64,000 bases of DNA, from positions 513,017 to 577,016 of the forward strand of contig JALPQD010000402.1 of assembly GCA_023101885.1 (NCBI GenBank), written 5' to 3'. The stretch comes from Typhlomys cinereus. Lineage: Eukaryota > Chordata > Mammalia > Rodentia > Platacanthomyidae. The notes under the pieces are model-generated. The model had not been told where the DNA came from. It did not search any database and saw nothing but the letters and a program-made list of their open reading frames with translations. Below, one piece after another: positions 23,371 through 36,340 of this stretch; the stretch's first letter is position 1, and each line of letters begins with the position of its first letter. Position numbers and translations under genes: made by a program.

Positions 23371-23985
23371 CTGGCACCCCACCCCGCTCCCCGGTCAGGC
23401 GCGCGCATGGTCCAGCCGGGCCTCAACCCTGCGCCCTAGGTGTCTAAGTCCCCCGCCTGCACACCGCCCACCAACCCCAGGTCGGCCCACAGGGACCCGG
23501 CTCAGACTCCCACCATCCAGCCGGAGCCGCGCCCGCGGGCCGAGGAGAGGAGGACTCCCCTGCGCCCGGGCCCCCCCCCAGCTGCCCTCGCGTTAAATGC
23601 TCCACCCCATCGCCCCCATCCCCCCTTTGCACTCCACCCCGCCTCCGGCCGTTAGGCCGCGCGCGCCGGTCCAGCCGGGCCTCAACGCCGCACCCTAGTG
23701 TAAGTCCCCGCCCCGGGCACCGCCCACCAGGACCCCAGGTCGGCCCACAGGGACCCGGCTCAGACTCCCACCATCCAGCCGGAGCCTCCACGGGGCCGAG
23801 GAACGAGAAGGACCTCCCCCTGGCCAGGGCCCGGCCCAGCTGCCCTTGGTTAAATAGCTCCACGCCTCGCTCCATCCCCCCTTCACCCACAGCTCCGCAG
23901 GTCGGACGCCGCGTGCGGTCCAGCCGGGCCTCACCCCAGACCTAGGTAAGTCTCCGCCCGCCCGCCCACCAGGACCCAGGCCAAA
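23371..23985 (+). promoter_or_regulatory. L1 'B' tandem-monomer promoter
   Basis: Two complete CpG-rich units, starting near 23,371 and 23,627, and a partial third from about 23,882 precede ORF1. Each begins with a 'caccccaccccgctcc' block, carries 'gtccagccgggcctcaac' and a 'ctagg(tgg)taagt' block, and ends with 'gttaaata(g)ctcca'. Mouse L1 subfamilies likewise use tandem 5' monomers as Pol II promoters; this unit is longer (about 260 bp) and I do not recognise it. A donor-like AGGTAAGT lies at 23,944-23,951. Confidence 0.75.
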
Positions 23986-24025
23986 TAATTCAGTTTAGTG
24001 AAACTGAGAGATCTTAAGAGTTAAA

Positions 24026-25079
24026 ATGACAATGCCAAAGTCAAAGTGCAAATCCATGAGAAGCAACAATCAAGAAAACAAATTTCCCACTGAAGAAATT
24101 AATCCCATAATGTTAGACTCCAACAAGAACAAACCCACGGAAAAAGGCCAAGAAAGCCCCACCCAGCATAAAGACTTTCAAAATATGATCATTACCATGT
24201 TCAATACTACGAGGAGGAAATCCGGGAGGAATTACATAATCGAATCAATCTCTTTGAAGAGTAACACAACAGACATCTGGAGGAGTTGAGAAAAACAGTG
24301 CAAGAAACAAAAAGTGGCATAGAGCAGTTAAAACAAACTCAAGCAGAGTTTAAAACTGAGCTAAAAGACAAGTTATCTTCAACCCAGAAGCACACAGAGA
24401 GTCTTATCAACAGAACTAACGAAGCAGAAAACAGAATTTCAGACCTTGAAGATAAAGGGGAGATTAACCAGCTCAATGGAAGAGGTTGTTAAAGCCAAAA
24501 ATACTTGAGAGAAATATCCAAGAGATATGGGACACCCTGAAAAGCCTAACATGCGTATCATGGAATACCAGAGCAAGAATCTCAAAATACCACCCCTGAG
24601 AAAATTTTTCAAACGATCATCAAGGAAAACTTCCTCATCTAAAAAAAGAGAGGCCCATCCATATACAAGAGGCATTCCGCACCCCAAACGGATACGACCA
24701 AAATAGAAGCACGCCACGGCAAATAATAGTTAAAACACTCCACATTCAAGATAAAGAACTGGTGCTGAGAGCTTCAAGGGAGAAAAACAAGTCACTTTTA
24801 AAGGTAAACCTATTAAAAAACAAATGACTTCTCAGTCGAAACAGTAAAAGCAAGAAGAGCTTGGAGAGACATACTTCAAGTATTGAATGAGCAAAAATGT
24901 CAACCCAGGCTGATTTACCGCAAAACTATCAGTCATGATCGAGGAGAAAGAATTTTCCAGCACAAAGACAACTTAAGGGATACATGTCCACCAAACCAGG
25001 CCTTCAAAAAATGCTAGAAATGATACTCAAGCGTGAAGAAAAAAACAGGCATATCCAGGAGAACAGAAGGCAAGTATAG
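24026..25079 (+). pseudogene. L1 'B' ORF1, frameshifted
   Basis: The start MTMPKSKCKSMRSNNQENK is at 24,026 and the stop TAG at 25,077-25,079, with two extra N-terminal residues compared with L1 'A'. The coiled-coil (NEAENRISDLED) and C-terminal domain are recognisable but split into several frames, for example after 24,210, where a run reading 'acgaggagg' replaces 'acgaaagagg' of the D copy. Where D has an extra A near 54,370, this copy is in frame. The independent indels in B and D suggest that the underlying gene may be less damaged than either copy. Confidence 0.75.
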
Positions 25080-25129
25080 CATCATTAAAAACGAAGCAAT
25101 ATACTTATAAAAGCTACTAAAACATAATA

Positions 25130-27906
25130 ATGTCTGGATTAACAATAGTTTCTCCATTATAACACTAAATGTTAATGGACTTAATTCACCGATCAAGAAC
25201 ACAGATTACAAACTTGGATTAAAAATCACAATCCATCAATCTGCTGCCTGCAGGAAACCCATCTCACCACAAAAGATAGGCACGCTCTAAAAATAAAAGG
25301 CTGGTCAACAATTCTACAAGCAAATGGAAGCAGAAAAACAGGCAGGGGTAGCCATTATGCTATCAGACAAAGTGGATGTCAAACCAAAGAAAATTATAAG
25401 AGACACGGATGGATACTACATTTTAGTCACAGGTACAATTCACCAGGAAGACTTCACAATACTGAACATATATGCACCCAATACGGGCCCCTCCACATCA
25501 TTAAGAAAACCCTAACAGCGTCTAAACAAGAAATCAACCCCAAACGATAATTCTTGGGGACTTCAACACCGCCCTCTCAACATGGGATAGATCAACAGGT
25601 CAAAAGCTTAACAGAGACACTTTGGAACTTAATCAAACCCTGAAAGAAATGGACCTTACAGATCTCTATCGAACTTTTCACCCCGAACCAAAAGAACACA
25701 TTTCTCAGCACACACGGAACTTTCTCCAAAATAGATCACATATTGGGCCACAAAATGAATCTACACATATACAAGAAAGTTGAAATTCTAACCTGTGCCC
25801 TATCAGACCACACGGCCTAAAGCTGGACATCCAACACATCAAACAAGAGAAAATACACTAACTCCTGGAAACTAAACATTATGATGCTGAATGAGAACTG
25901 GATTCAGGAAGAAATTAAAAAGGAATTTCAGATTTCCTGAAAGTGAATGATAATGAAAATACAACTTACCAAAATCTCTGGGACACAATGAAAGCTGTTC
26001 TAGAGGTAAGTTCATAGCTCTTAATGCCTACGTCAAAAAAATGGAAACATCAGAAATAAACAACTTAACAATGCAGCTTAAAGCTTTAGAGAAACTAGAG
26101 CAATCTGATCCCAAAAGTAGTAGAAGAGAGGAGATTAGCAAAATAGGGGAGAAATATCTGAAATCGAGATTAAGAAAACGATAGAAAAAATCAACCAGTC
26201 AAAAGCTGGTTCTTTGAAAAAATCAATAAGATTGATACACCCAGCTAAACTAACCAAAAGCAAGAGAGAGAAAACCCAAATTAACAAAATTAGAAATGAA
26301 CATGGAGTTATCACTACTGATACCCAAAAATCCAGAGAATTATAACATCATATTTCAAAACTTATACTCTGTGAAGTTTGACAACACAAAGAGATGGATG
26401 AATTTTCTAAGTAAACACAACTTACCTAAATTGAATCAGGAAGTTGTGAATTATTTAATAGTCCTATAACATATAAGGAATTGAGGAAGTAACGAATCTT
26501 CCCACCAAAAAATGTCCTGGACCATGGATTCAGCACAGAGTTCTACCAGACATTTAAGGAGTTAATAACACCAATACTCCTTAAACTGTTCCATCAAATA
26601 GCAAAGGAAGGAACACTACCAAATTCCTTCTATGAAGTAATATCGTTTTAATCCCAAAACCTAATAAAGATTCACTTAAAAGAAAACTATAGGCGATCTC
26701 CCTGATGAACACAGACACAAAGATTCCCAACAAAGTCTTAGCAATCAGATTCAAAAACTATTAAAAGATCATCACGGGGACCAAGTAGGCTTTATCCCGG
26801 CACACAAGGTTGGTTCAACATACGCAAATCAATAAATGTAATCATCATGTAAACCAGTCCAAAGTCAAAGACCACATGATACTCTCGATAGATGCAGAAA
26901 AGCTTTTGACAAGACCAACAGCTTTTATGATCAAAACGCTAAGACAGTAGGAATGGAAGGAACCTTTATCAATATATAAAAGCTATATACAACAACCCAC
27001 AGCAAGGATTATGCTCAATGGGGAACAATTGGAAGCATCCCACTTCGATCAGGAACTAGACAAGGCTGTCCACTCTCACCACTTCTATTCAATATTGTAC
27101 TTGAAGTCTTAGCTGAAGCCATAAGACAAGAAAGGGACATAAGAGGGATTCAAATCGGCAAGGAAGAAGTCAAGCTATCCCTATTTGCAGATGACATGAT
27201 CTATACCTGAGTGATCCAAAAACTCCACCAGAAGCTCCTGGAACTAATTGAGAAGTTCAGCGGGTGGCAGGATACAAATAAATGTGCAAAAATCAGAGGC
27301 CTTCCTATATGCCCAGAATAAAAAGTGAAAAAGCCTGAGAGAAACAATACCATTATTATCCCCTAAAAAAGGAATACCTTGGTATAAACCTAACAAGGAG
27401 TAAAAGACCTTTACAATGAAAACTTTAAACCACTAAAGAAGAAAAGCAGAAGACACAAGAAAGGTGGAAAGACCTCCTTGTTCCTGGATTGGCAGAATCA
27501 ACATCGTAAAAATGACCATCCTACCAAAGGCAATATAATTCAATGCTATACCAACAAATCCCAAAGCAATTCTTCAAAGAAGTTGACCAAACAACTCAAA
27601 GTTCATATGGAGGCACAAAAGACCCCAGGATAGCAAAAACAATCCGGAGTAACAAAAACACAGCTGGAGGTATACAATACCAAACCTTAGTCTATACTAC
27701 AAACCATGTTGTAAAGACAGCCTGGTACTGGCTCCAAAATAGACACACAGATCAATGGATAAGGATTGAAGACCCAGATATAAGCCCACAAAGTTACAGC
27801 CATTTGGTTTTGACAAAGGGGCCCAAGAGAATCCAATGGAAAAAGAACAGCATCTTCAACAAATGGTGCTGGCAAAACTGGATCTCCACATGCAGAAGAG
27901 TAAAGC
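25130..27906 (+). pseudogene. L1 'B' ORF2, frameshifted and 3'-truncated
   Basis: The start is the ATG at 25,130. Endonuclease motifs (Asn in LNVNGLNSP, QETHLTTKDR, GDFN, SDH) and the RT LFADDMI (about 27,181-27,201) are readable only by switching frame many times. The longest open pieces are 63 and 126 codons (25,324-25,515 and 27,543-27,923). Coding ends at the 27,906 breakpoint, so the Cys/His C-terminus is absent. Confidence 0.75.
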
Positions 27907-29064
27907 CTAAGGAAGGCCAATAAGTTCATAATTAGTCACCTTGTAAGCCATGAATTCGGCAAGACTGGATCAAGGAATTAATACAAAATTGTACTATATA
28001 AGTTTCTGGCAGATGACCAGGAGAAGCAAAGAACAAAAGATGTTTAAAAAAAAAAATCCCAAAAAAAGTCTCACATTTCCTTGGTTGGCACACACACATA
28101 TCCGAGTGCATCTGTTTTCTGGTCCCTGTTATTGGAATTCCTTCTCCGTCTTTCTCTGGTTTCAAGACTTGACTCTATAATGTTGAATCGGTGTTTAAGG
28201 TTCACATTGCCTCAGGTAGCCAGAACATCTGTACAGTGGTACAGTGTCCAATTCTTTTAGGGGGAAGTGTGGGGAAGAGAGAATTTCTAATCATCATTTA
28301 ATGTATGTGATGCTCTTATGATGTTTGAGTTGTTTTTTTTTTGTTTGTTTTTTTTATCTTTGTATCCTGAGCATTATTAAAGATATTCTGTTTAACGAAA
28401 CATTGGATGAATCAAACGAGTCAAAGAAAATTGATCATGTACTACATAAGTCATACTTCCCATGTGATAGTCTTGCTTCTGGTTTGAACTCAAGGATTTA
28501 CATACTGGCATTACTCAAAATGTGGCCTACATGATATTAGTAGGTTTTGATGAACTATGAGGAGAGAGATGCAGGTTGAACATAGCCAATCCACCTACTG
28601 GTGCCTTGAAGGTGATTAAAATTTCAATAGTCCTTTACTTGTACGAATGCTCTTAGTATTTTCCTGACTCGAGAAGAAGAGATAGTACCTCCGAGTTCTG
28701 TTGAAGTTGAGTATTGTGGACTCCACTCAGCACTCATTTTGAAGTCAAAGCCATGAGTCTAAATATACTTTCTGGTTATGGATGACTGATCACATTCGCT
28801 CTTGATGGGACTAGGCCTCAGAACCTGGCTGAGGTATTCTGTGCTTTAAAGCAATGTCATTGTGTCCTGGAGTCCCCAGTAGTGAAGGGTCTCAGAGCTT
28901 GGCCAAAGGAGCCGAGATACGGTGAGGGTGGATGCCCGTGAAGTGCAGTGCTGGAATCATTAGTCCTGGAAGGTATGAATGACACTTGATCTGACTGGTC
29001 ACCAGTTTTAGATTTAGTCCAGATTTATTGAGAGTTCTTCTATTTGAGGACTTTTGCATGACGA
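27907..29064. other. Intergenic, nothing recognisable
   Basis: There is no gene. A T-run lies at 28,330-28,352. The DNA is unrelated to the flank of any other L1 in the window. Confidence 0.5.
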
Positions 29065-29410
29065 CAGTCGCATTGCCCCCGAAGTCTAGCATGGATACAC
29101 AGAACACATAGATCCTTGAAGCAAGGATAACGAGCCCAAATGTGTTCCTATACTAAAGGGAACACAATAAGGGCTCGAGGCAATGCGACTGATCTTTTAC
29201 ACCCTCGTTAGGTGGAGCACCCAGAGGGAAGTTTGACATTCACACTAAAGGATGCTGCAGGGATTGGGGGGAGAGGGGGCAATAGAGAAAGGGAGGAGGG
29301 GGGAGAATGGAAGGAAAGGGAGGGAGGGAGCAGGGGTCCAGGGAGGGTGGAGGAAGGGAGGGGACCGGGGTACCTATTAAAGTTTTGTAATGAGTGGAAA
29401 AAATAATTAA
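29065..29410 (+). mobile_element. L1 3' UTR terminus, error-rich or diverged
   Basis: The 'gaagtctagcatgga' block, 'gtggagcacccagagggaag', a G-rich tract (29,261-29,370), 'gtacctattaaagttttgta' and an A-rich end at about 29,400 follow the order of the L1 3' ends at 3,660-4,000 and 9,300-9,510. The element is 5'-truncated. Extra bases in homopolymers (for example 'aaagttttgtaatgag') suggest sequencing noise. Confidence 0.65.
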
Positions 29411-30551
29411 TATTAAAACGGGTTTTCTATGTGGAAAGCCGTTGAGACTTTGGAGATGCCAGGAGTTTTTCACTAATATCCTGGTTACTAGGTTCCCCGC
29501 CATGCTTCCCTCAAGTTCCAAGAATGTTATTTTCCCTAGGGATACTAATTATTCTTTATATCTTTTGAGACGAACTCCGTACAGAGTGGAATTTCCTCTT
29601 GCTATGAGGAAATAGAGGTCCACTTTTCAGAGTCGTGAGAGTCTTCTGAAGAGCTTTTTCTCAGAAGGTTGCTCTGAAAGAGGTTGGACTCCAACTTGCT
29701 GGCAGTGAAGAGGTCTCCGCCCTTCATAATCTTCTCTTGAATCTTCTCTTTGATGAATTTCTCTACCTCATTCATTATTGTGTAATAGGGACTGCACGTC
29801 AACTGGGACATAAAAGGAAGGAAGTAGGGCAACAATAATGCCCTGGGGCTGCTCCACCGATAACCCGGAGACAAATTAAACAATACTAGATGTAACAGGC
29901 AATCTGAAATTCTGGTATATGGTTGGTCGAGAGGCCTCAAAATCCCTATGAGGCAATGTAAAGCTTTTGCCATTGTACTTGTTGCCCTACACAAACTTAG
30001 AGTAAGACCCTATGACTAAAGATGCAGTAGCTATCAATTATAGGATATGGACAAAAAAGCACTAGCTAGAACTAGCCTGAAAGCCTTCCTTTTTTTCTAG
30101 ATATCTTTCAAAGTACTGGAGAGTACTATGGAGCTACCATAGAAGAAAATCATCTCATCAATTTTTGTGAATCTCCAGATTGCAATAAAAATCACAAAAT
30201 GACAAAAGGTGACCATTTGCAATAGTGGCATGAAGATCGGGAGAAAACCAATAACTTTCTGATCAATTTAAGGCCGTTGGTGAGAAGGGATCAACATTCC
30301 TGTTACTGTAAACTAGACTAAGCTATGAGAGGGGGAGAACAGCCTTGTGAAGATACTATATACCCAAACTGGCCTTTTGAACTCTGTGGTGGTCCAGTGC
30401 AGGTGCGAAGGCCAGTGTCCCGGGAGGCTCGAGGGATGGTCAGTGTTGTGGCCTGGACCCCTCTCCCACTCTCCCTCCTCTGGAGCACCCTTCTCACCGA
30501 GGAAGAAGGTGTCCCTGGGGTCTGGCTTGCAGCATGTTGGCGCTGGCTTCC

Positions 30552-30595
30552 ACCCCCCCCCCCCCCCCCCCCCCCCACCCACCCCCCCCCCCCCC
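30552..30595. repeat. Poly-C tract
   Basis: This is a run of C interrupted only by isolated A bases. Such tracts are error-prone in sequencing. On the opposite strand it creates poly-Gly frames that should not be annotated as proteins. Confidence 0.8.
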
Positions 30596-33500
30596 TCGTG
30601 TGGTAGTGCCTCTCACATGCTGGCTTTGAGACTGAGGCACATGGGCCACCTGTCCATCGTCAACCGACTCATCTGGAGCAAAAATGGTGGGGCTCACTAC
30701 CTACCCTTCCGGCTACCCAATCTGGTCCCAACCATCAACTCATCATTTTTCCATGAGCAATTGCCCAATCAGAACTTGTACAGCGAGGATGTGGAGGCGG
30801 AACCAATGACCTCAAACTGCAAACCAGGCAAGGAAAGCTACGCGCCACTAGGGGTAGGGAACAGGAAAGTGGTGATCCACAGAGGGCCCTGTACTTATCT
30901 CTAGTGGGCAGTGCATTAAAGGGCCTCAGAGGTAGGCCAGCTGGTTGGGGTGGTGCCATGGAAAGGCCTGGAGAAGAGGCACAGCATTCCAAAAGCCCAA
31001 AGGTGACCTGGGCAGACCAGACCGCCACCGTCTCCAACCTACACTTCCCCTGTTGCCGACTTTCCTGTCTTGCTGGTCATGGTTGCCTAGACACACAACA
31101 TGCCCCCATGCTTCATGGGCTCCACAATGCTTGCTGCCTTCCGCCAGTGCCCACAGCACGGTTCCCCCAAAGCCCCTCCTCATGCCCCCCTTCCATGGCT
31201 GCTCCTGAGCCGCTTTGAAGAATGATGTGGTTTTTCTCCCACCTCTGACACCTTCTGTTGCGCCATCTTGTCCTGTCCCCTCCTGATAATCAAGATGTTA
31301 CGTGTTGGCTGTCATCAGGGTGCAAAGTAGGTTGAGGAAGAAGGATAGGTAATTCGCGGGGGTGGCATTAATGTTGGTCTTCTCCGAGAGCCAGAAGGGA
31401 AGTCTGAGGACCTAAAGACGCACAGCCCAAGCGTGGGTGGAGCCTTGTGCACCAAGAGGCCTCCAGCTGTTCTGAAATCCTGCAATTGCGCCCGGGACCA
31501 GAGCTCTGGCGTCCTCCTCCCTCCTGGGTGCTGCCCTGCCAAGCACCTGCCCGTACAGGAGACACTACTGTGGTCCCAGAGAGGGCGCGGGAAAAACCCT
31601 AGGCAACCCCAAGCCTTCGGACATGTCATGTTGTTTTAGTAAGTGAGATCTCATATCTGGGCTGAGTATAATGCCCAACCTCGTACGTGAAGTGCGCAGA
31701 ATCCCACGTACGTGCCCATATCCATGTGGAACCCTGGATGTTCACAATGGGCAGGCCCGCCCATCCGCCACCGCATCCCGTCCCCACTCTCCTCATCCCA
31801 GGTCCTACATGAGGACCCAAATAGAAGCCCTGAATGAATCTCTAGGAGGGACTTGGGATGCCCTGGGACCCCATGCTTTTTTATGTTTTTTTAGATTGAT
31901 TGTGTGCAGCACTCGCTGGGATAGTGCTGGCATCCCGAAGTACCTGTGGCTTTGTGTGGTGTTATGGGGAAGTTCTATTCCTAAAAGGCACTTTTCCTCA
32001 CCTTTGCCGGCCTTGGCACAGAGATGTTAGGTGTGGAAGTGCTGAGCAGATATCTCACCTCTATCCAAGTTTTCAGCTTGCTGGAACTTGGTATGGTGGG
32101 AGACCCATCCTATGTGCCTGAACATGTCTCCTAATTCTGCCCCGGGACTGAGGATCAGGCCCTTGGGGGCAGGGACAGCTGCCTGTGTCCTTAACTCTGA
32201 GCCTAGGGGTGGGGCACGTGGGAAGAGCCAACAAGCATCTGGATTGACTGCAATGAGTCTGGACTGAGGAACATGCACTCATAGCAAGGGAATAGGATCC
32301 CCATGATCCGCTGAAGCCCACTTCCAGTGAGGGAAAGGGAAAAGGAATCGTTCGGGCTCTCTCTGTCCATTGGTCGTTCATGCTGAGAGTCAAGCTTAGG
32401 CGACTGCCAACTCTCCTTGCCTTCCCAGGGCTTGGGGGACTTTGATCCAATGTGTCGATTTTATAGAGCTAGGAACTTGAATGTGCATGCACATGTCCCC
32501 AACCAGGAGATCGTTTAGTATTTTAATTTGTGATGTGGCAGAAGAACTAGGCAAGCCCTGGCCTCCCTCCTCCTCCGGGAGGGAACACCCCAACATCTGA
32601 AAATCTACCATCTGACTTCACCTTGGCTCCTCCAGCTAGTCCTGGGTGTTGAGCCTGAGGCCGCCTTTGAAAGGGGCATGGTCGGACTCTTCAAGGGTAT
32701 CTGGGTGGGTGTGACCATCCTGAACAGGATGGCTTAGGGCAGGACTGCATCTGCCTCTGGGGGTGGAGCCCAGTTGTCCTAAGAAGCTCCTCTGGGTACC
32801 GACCATTAGAGAAAGCCTGGGTTTGGAGAATGAGCCACGTGGAAAAAAATTGCCAAGGAATCAGGATCGCCATGGAGTTTAGTGATGTGGTTTTGCCGGG
32901 CTGTGGTGGGGACCAAAGACCCACAAGCAGGGGTCCATCCATGCCCAAACAACTCGGGTCGCTCTGCTCCCTCTCTAGAGGGAATCTTATGGATGGGGAA
33001 GGCTGAGGCAGGGGAGCGAGTTGTTTCCAGCCCAGGCTTGGGAGGCCCCATGGGTTTCCCTTTAACGTGATTATGTGGTGTTTGAAGGACTCCCAAATCC
33101 GCTGGCAGTTTAGGGCAGTGCCCTGTGGGCAAAGCCACGCACTCCAGGCTCTAGGAAAGAACCCAACAGGATCCACCTCCTCCCCAAACCTTCTCAGCTC
33201 TTCCAGGCCAGGCGCAGGAATGAATTTGTGTGATTGTCGGCTTGTGGAGGGAGTGAGGGGACTGAAATTGGGACTGTCCAATTTCAGAAAAGCAGGTCAA
33301 GCTTCTTCAGCTCCTCTGCTCTGGCCTCTTTGGGTTGTTGAGTTGATGGGAATGAAGCTCACATCACCCCCCTGATGCAAGTGCCCATATTCAGTCTACA
33401 CTGGAAACACCAGCAGACAACATCCAAACATTGGGGTCACACTGCTTCCAGTTGGGCTTGGCGCATAAAAGTAATCATAAATCGGCTCCTTTTAATGCGA

Positions 33501-36280
33501 TAATCCAGGTACCCTCATAAAGCAAGCTTAATCTTCCCAAATAGAGAACAGCGAAGGAGATTGCCCACCTCATAGCTACAAGCCCCACCACGCGGCTCGC
33601 CTCCAGAAGAGGAAGTGGAAGTTTGGAGTGACAAGGGTGACATCGATTTCCTTGTCGTCAGACTCTTATCTCTATGACGTTTCAGTAAGAAGTGAAGAAA
33701 ACAGGAAGACTCACACACCACAAGAAAGCCTGTACAATACGGGCTCATTTCGGACTTGCGCATGGCCCCGTAGCTGCATGCATGCTTACTGTATGCAGGT
33801 ATACATGTTTACATGTGTGTTGTAGTATGTGCACACTGTATGTGTTTGTATCAATATTTGCATTTGGGGGTGCTCACGAACCTGTGCATATGATCCATCA
33901 TCTTTACTTTATTGGCTGTCTCATAATCTTCATCATCAGGGTGTGGGAATGGGGGGTCAGAGGACAAACTTCATGACCTTATTTCTCCTTCTCTATTTAA
34001 GGGCTTTGGGACTTTAATTCAGGTTGCAGTGTTTGTGGAATAGAGCCCTCTCGCCTGCGTGAGAACATCTCACCATTACCTGCTCCCTAATGATTTTGAG
34101 CCAGGGTCTCTCAGTGATTTGAAGGGTCAACCACTAAGGACCCTCCTATTTCCACCCCCATTCCCACCCTGTTCTGGGGTTAAAGACGATGCTGTCCTAC
34201 CTGCTTCTACATAGTTGCTGAATTTTTATGTGGACTTGCAACTCGTGTCTATGATGCCTTGCCAGCTGGAGCCCTCTCTCCTCTGCCAGACAAGTATCGG
34301 CCTGGACACGTGTTCTGGCTAGGAATCCAGGCTGGACTTGAAACCCAGAGTCTTTCTTGCCCCTTCAATCCCCACACAGGACTGAAGTTACAGATTTGTC
34401 CCCAGATGGACGGAAAGTTGATGTTGTCATACCACTCCCTGGCACATTCCACAGGGCACGTTAGTTGGGCTGGTTACTTACCACATGGAGTGACCCCACT
34501 TTTCCTGAACCTCCATCCAGGTACCATGGTATGCTTGTTGTGTGGCCTTCTCTTCCCCTTGCCATCTCAGTAGATAAAAAAGGTAATGAAACCCTCCTGA
34601 TGAGTCCCCCCTTTGAGAAAACTCGAAGGGGGTACAAAACATCTTCCATGTCCTCTCCTTACCCAAGATTGACGCACCCCATTTCCCGGATCTTCTGAAG
34701 ATTTCTCTGTCACCAATTTTCCAAGGTCTGACCAGTCGCCATTGGATCAACGGGCCACAGCCAGCAAATCAACGCCTGATGAGGCCTTCTGACTATGTTC
34801 CCTTCCAAGCAAAGTACTGACCAGGACGTGTCCAAGGTTTGGATGGTGTGAGGTCATCCTGCTTCACAGAGTGGTGGCTGGGAACCTCCAGTTCAAATAC
34901 CACCGCAAGCTCACCAGGGGCATTCGAAACTGTTTGGCAAACTTTGGTGACAGGGGCTAGACAATCAGGGCTAGAAAAGACCAACGAGGACCAAGGAGGG
35001 TAACTCAAGGGGGTAATGGTGACTGCTCACAAACCTTGATCTGAGTTTCCAGTTTCCTAAGAAGCGCTGCAGATGAAAAGATGGTGAGAATGCGGACTTC
35101 TGAAGTTTCGTCCTCTTTAAGGCAAGGTTTAAGAGCAGCCCATGCTGGGACAGGCTCTGAGTCTTGGAACACGAGCCCCCCAGGGTCCCTGGGGATCAAC
35201 CAGGGAACACCCCCTGTGGATAGGAGGAACTGACTCCAATCACTGCCAGAGAGCGTAAGGTGGGTGACACTTCCCCCAACCGTGGGCTTCTGAAAGCACA
35301 TGGAGGTGAGTTCTCCATAGCAGAGAAGCTAAGTCCATCAAGAGAACACAGCTTGACCAGGAAGGTGGGCCACAAGACCAGACTGGGGTGGGCCCCAGAT
35401 GATCTAACAGATATTCGATGGTGTAATACCGATATAGTTACATCTCCAAATGCCCCTTGTGTAGAGTTCAGCACGATCCCTTCAATGTCCATCTAAGAAA
35501 AGATGCATCCAAGTCACTTGTGTCAACCCCGTGTACGATATGAAGCGGTAGTTTTACCTCTATATGGCCCATGGGCAGTCCACTGACCCGCAACTGACCG
35601 ATCCCGGTCCTGTGTCCCCAGGGCCCAAATGTCGACACAGGGACAGGTCAGACGGGCTATAAAGCCACTCAGTTCGTCAAGGAAACAACGACTACCAGGT
35701 CAAGATTTGCTTTTTCGTGTTTTCTTCTGTTTAGCAGAGTCGCAAAATAGCTCCACAGGTAAGGAGTGGCAGTTCACGTGGCATTCTCTTCTGCTCTCTC
35801 ATAATTGTAAGTAAAAAGTAAATAAAGAAAGTAATAACTAGGGGAATAAATAAAATAAAAAAAATGCAAATAGGACAATCCAAAGCAATCATCCGTGCAT
35901 TCGACAGGTGGCCATCTTAAAATAAAGCAGAGAGATGTAAGTAAGTCAATGAAATATTCTCAAGAAAAACCAATGCACGAGACCTTAACATCTAGGGAAA
36001 GCAGAGTTGAGGGGGGAGACAGGAGACATTGACCATACTAGTAAAATGGGAGACCCTCTCTCATATAGGTCCTAAGTGTTAAATGAGATTGCCAGTTCTT
36101 GCTGTGCAGCCTTGCGTATTGTGTCTGGAGTATATGTTGCCATAGAAATAAGATATGTATGTATATGGTTGTTGCAATATATTTAATCAGAATTTTATAT
36201 ATCATGCATGTGTTCTATACAGAAAAGCAGAATTCATAAGACATATATATTTTATAGAATATCACCTATTGCATCTCTGT

Positions 36281-36340
36281 GTGTGGGTGTGTGTGTGTAG
36301 AAGAGAGAGAGGAGGAGAGAGAGAGAGGAGAGAGACAGAT
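36281..36340. repeat. (TG)n-(AG)n microsatellite
   Basis: A compound dinucleotide repeat, TG-rich at 36,281-36,298 and then GA-rich to about 36,338. Confidence 0.8.

Larger units (their letters stand above)
23292..27906 (+). mobile_element. L1 'B', monomer type, truncated at its 3' side
   Basis: From 23,292 this is collinear with 53,281-57,975, including 70-80 bp of non-L1 upstream flank. It comprises 5' UTR monomers, ORF1 and ORF2 up to the post-RT region, then stops at 27,906 ('gcagaagagtaaagc') and changes to unrelated DNA with no C-terminus, 3' UTR or A-tail. It is about 80 bp shorter than the D copy over the same interval, mainly through scattered single-base losses. Loss of the 3' end is not how L1 insertions normally end, so 27,906 is a rearrangement or assembly join. 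Confidence 0.85.

Noticed and set aside
23444..23890. 148-codon minus-strand open frame
   Set aside because: It lies antisense to the GC-rich L1 promoter monomers and its repeated Arg/Gly/Pro-rich peptide simply mirrors the DNA repeat.
30313..30697. Open frames with poly-Gly or poly-Pro
   Set aside because: Produced by the poly-C tract; no domain and open on both strands at once.
32691..33281. 196-codon minus-strand open frame as a possible gene
   Set aside because: No recognised motif, overlapped by comparable frames on both strands; expected by chance in GC-rich DNA.
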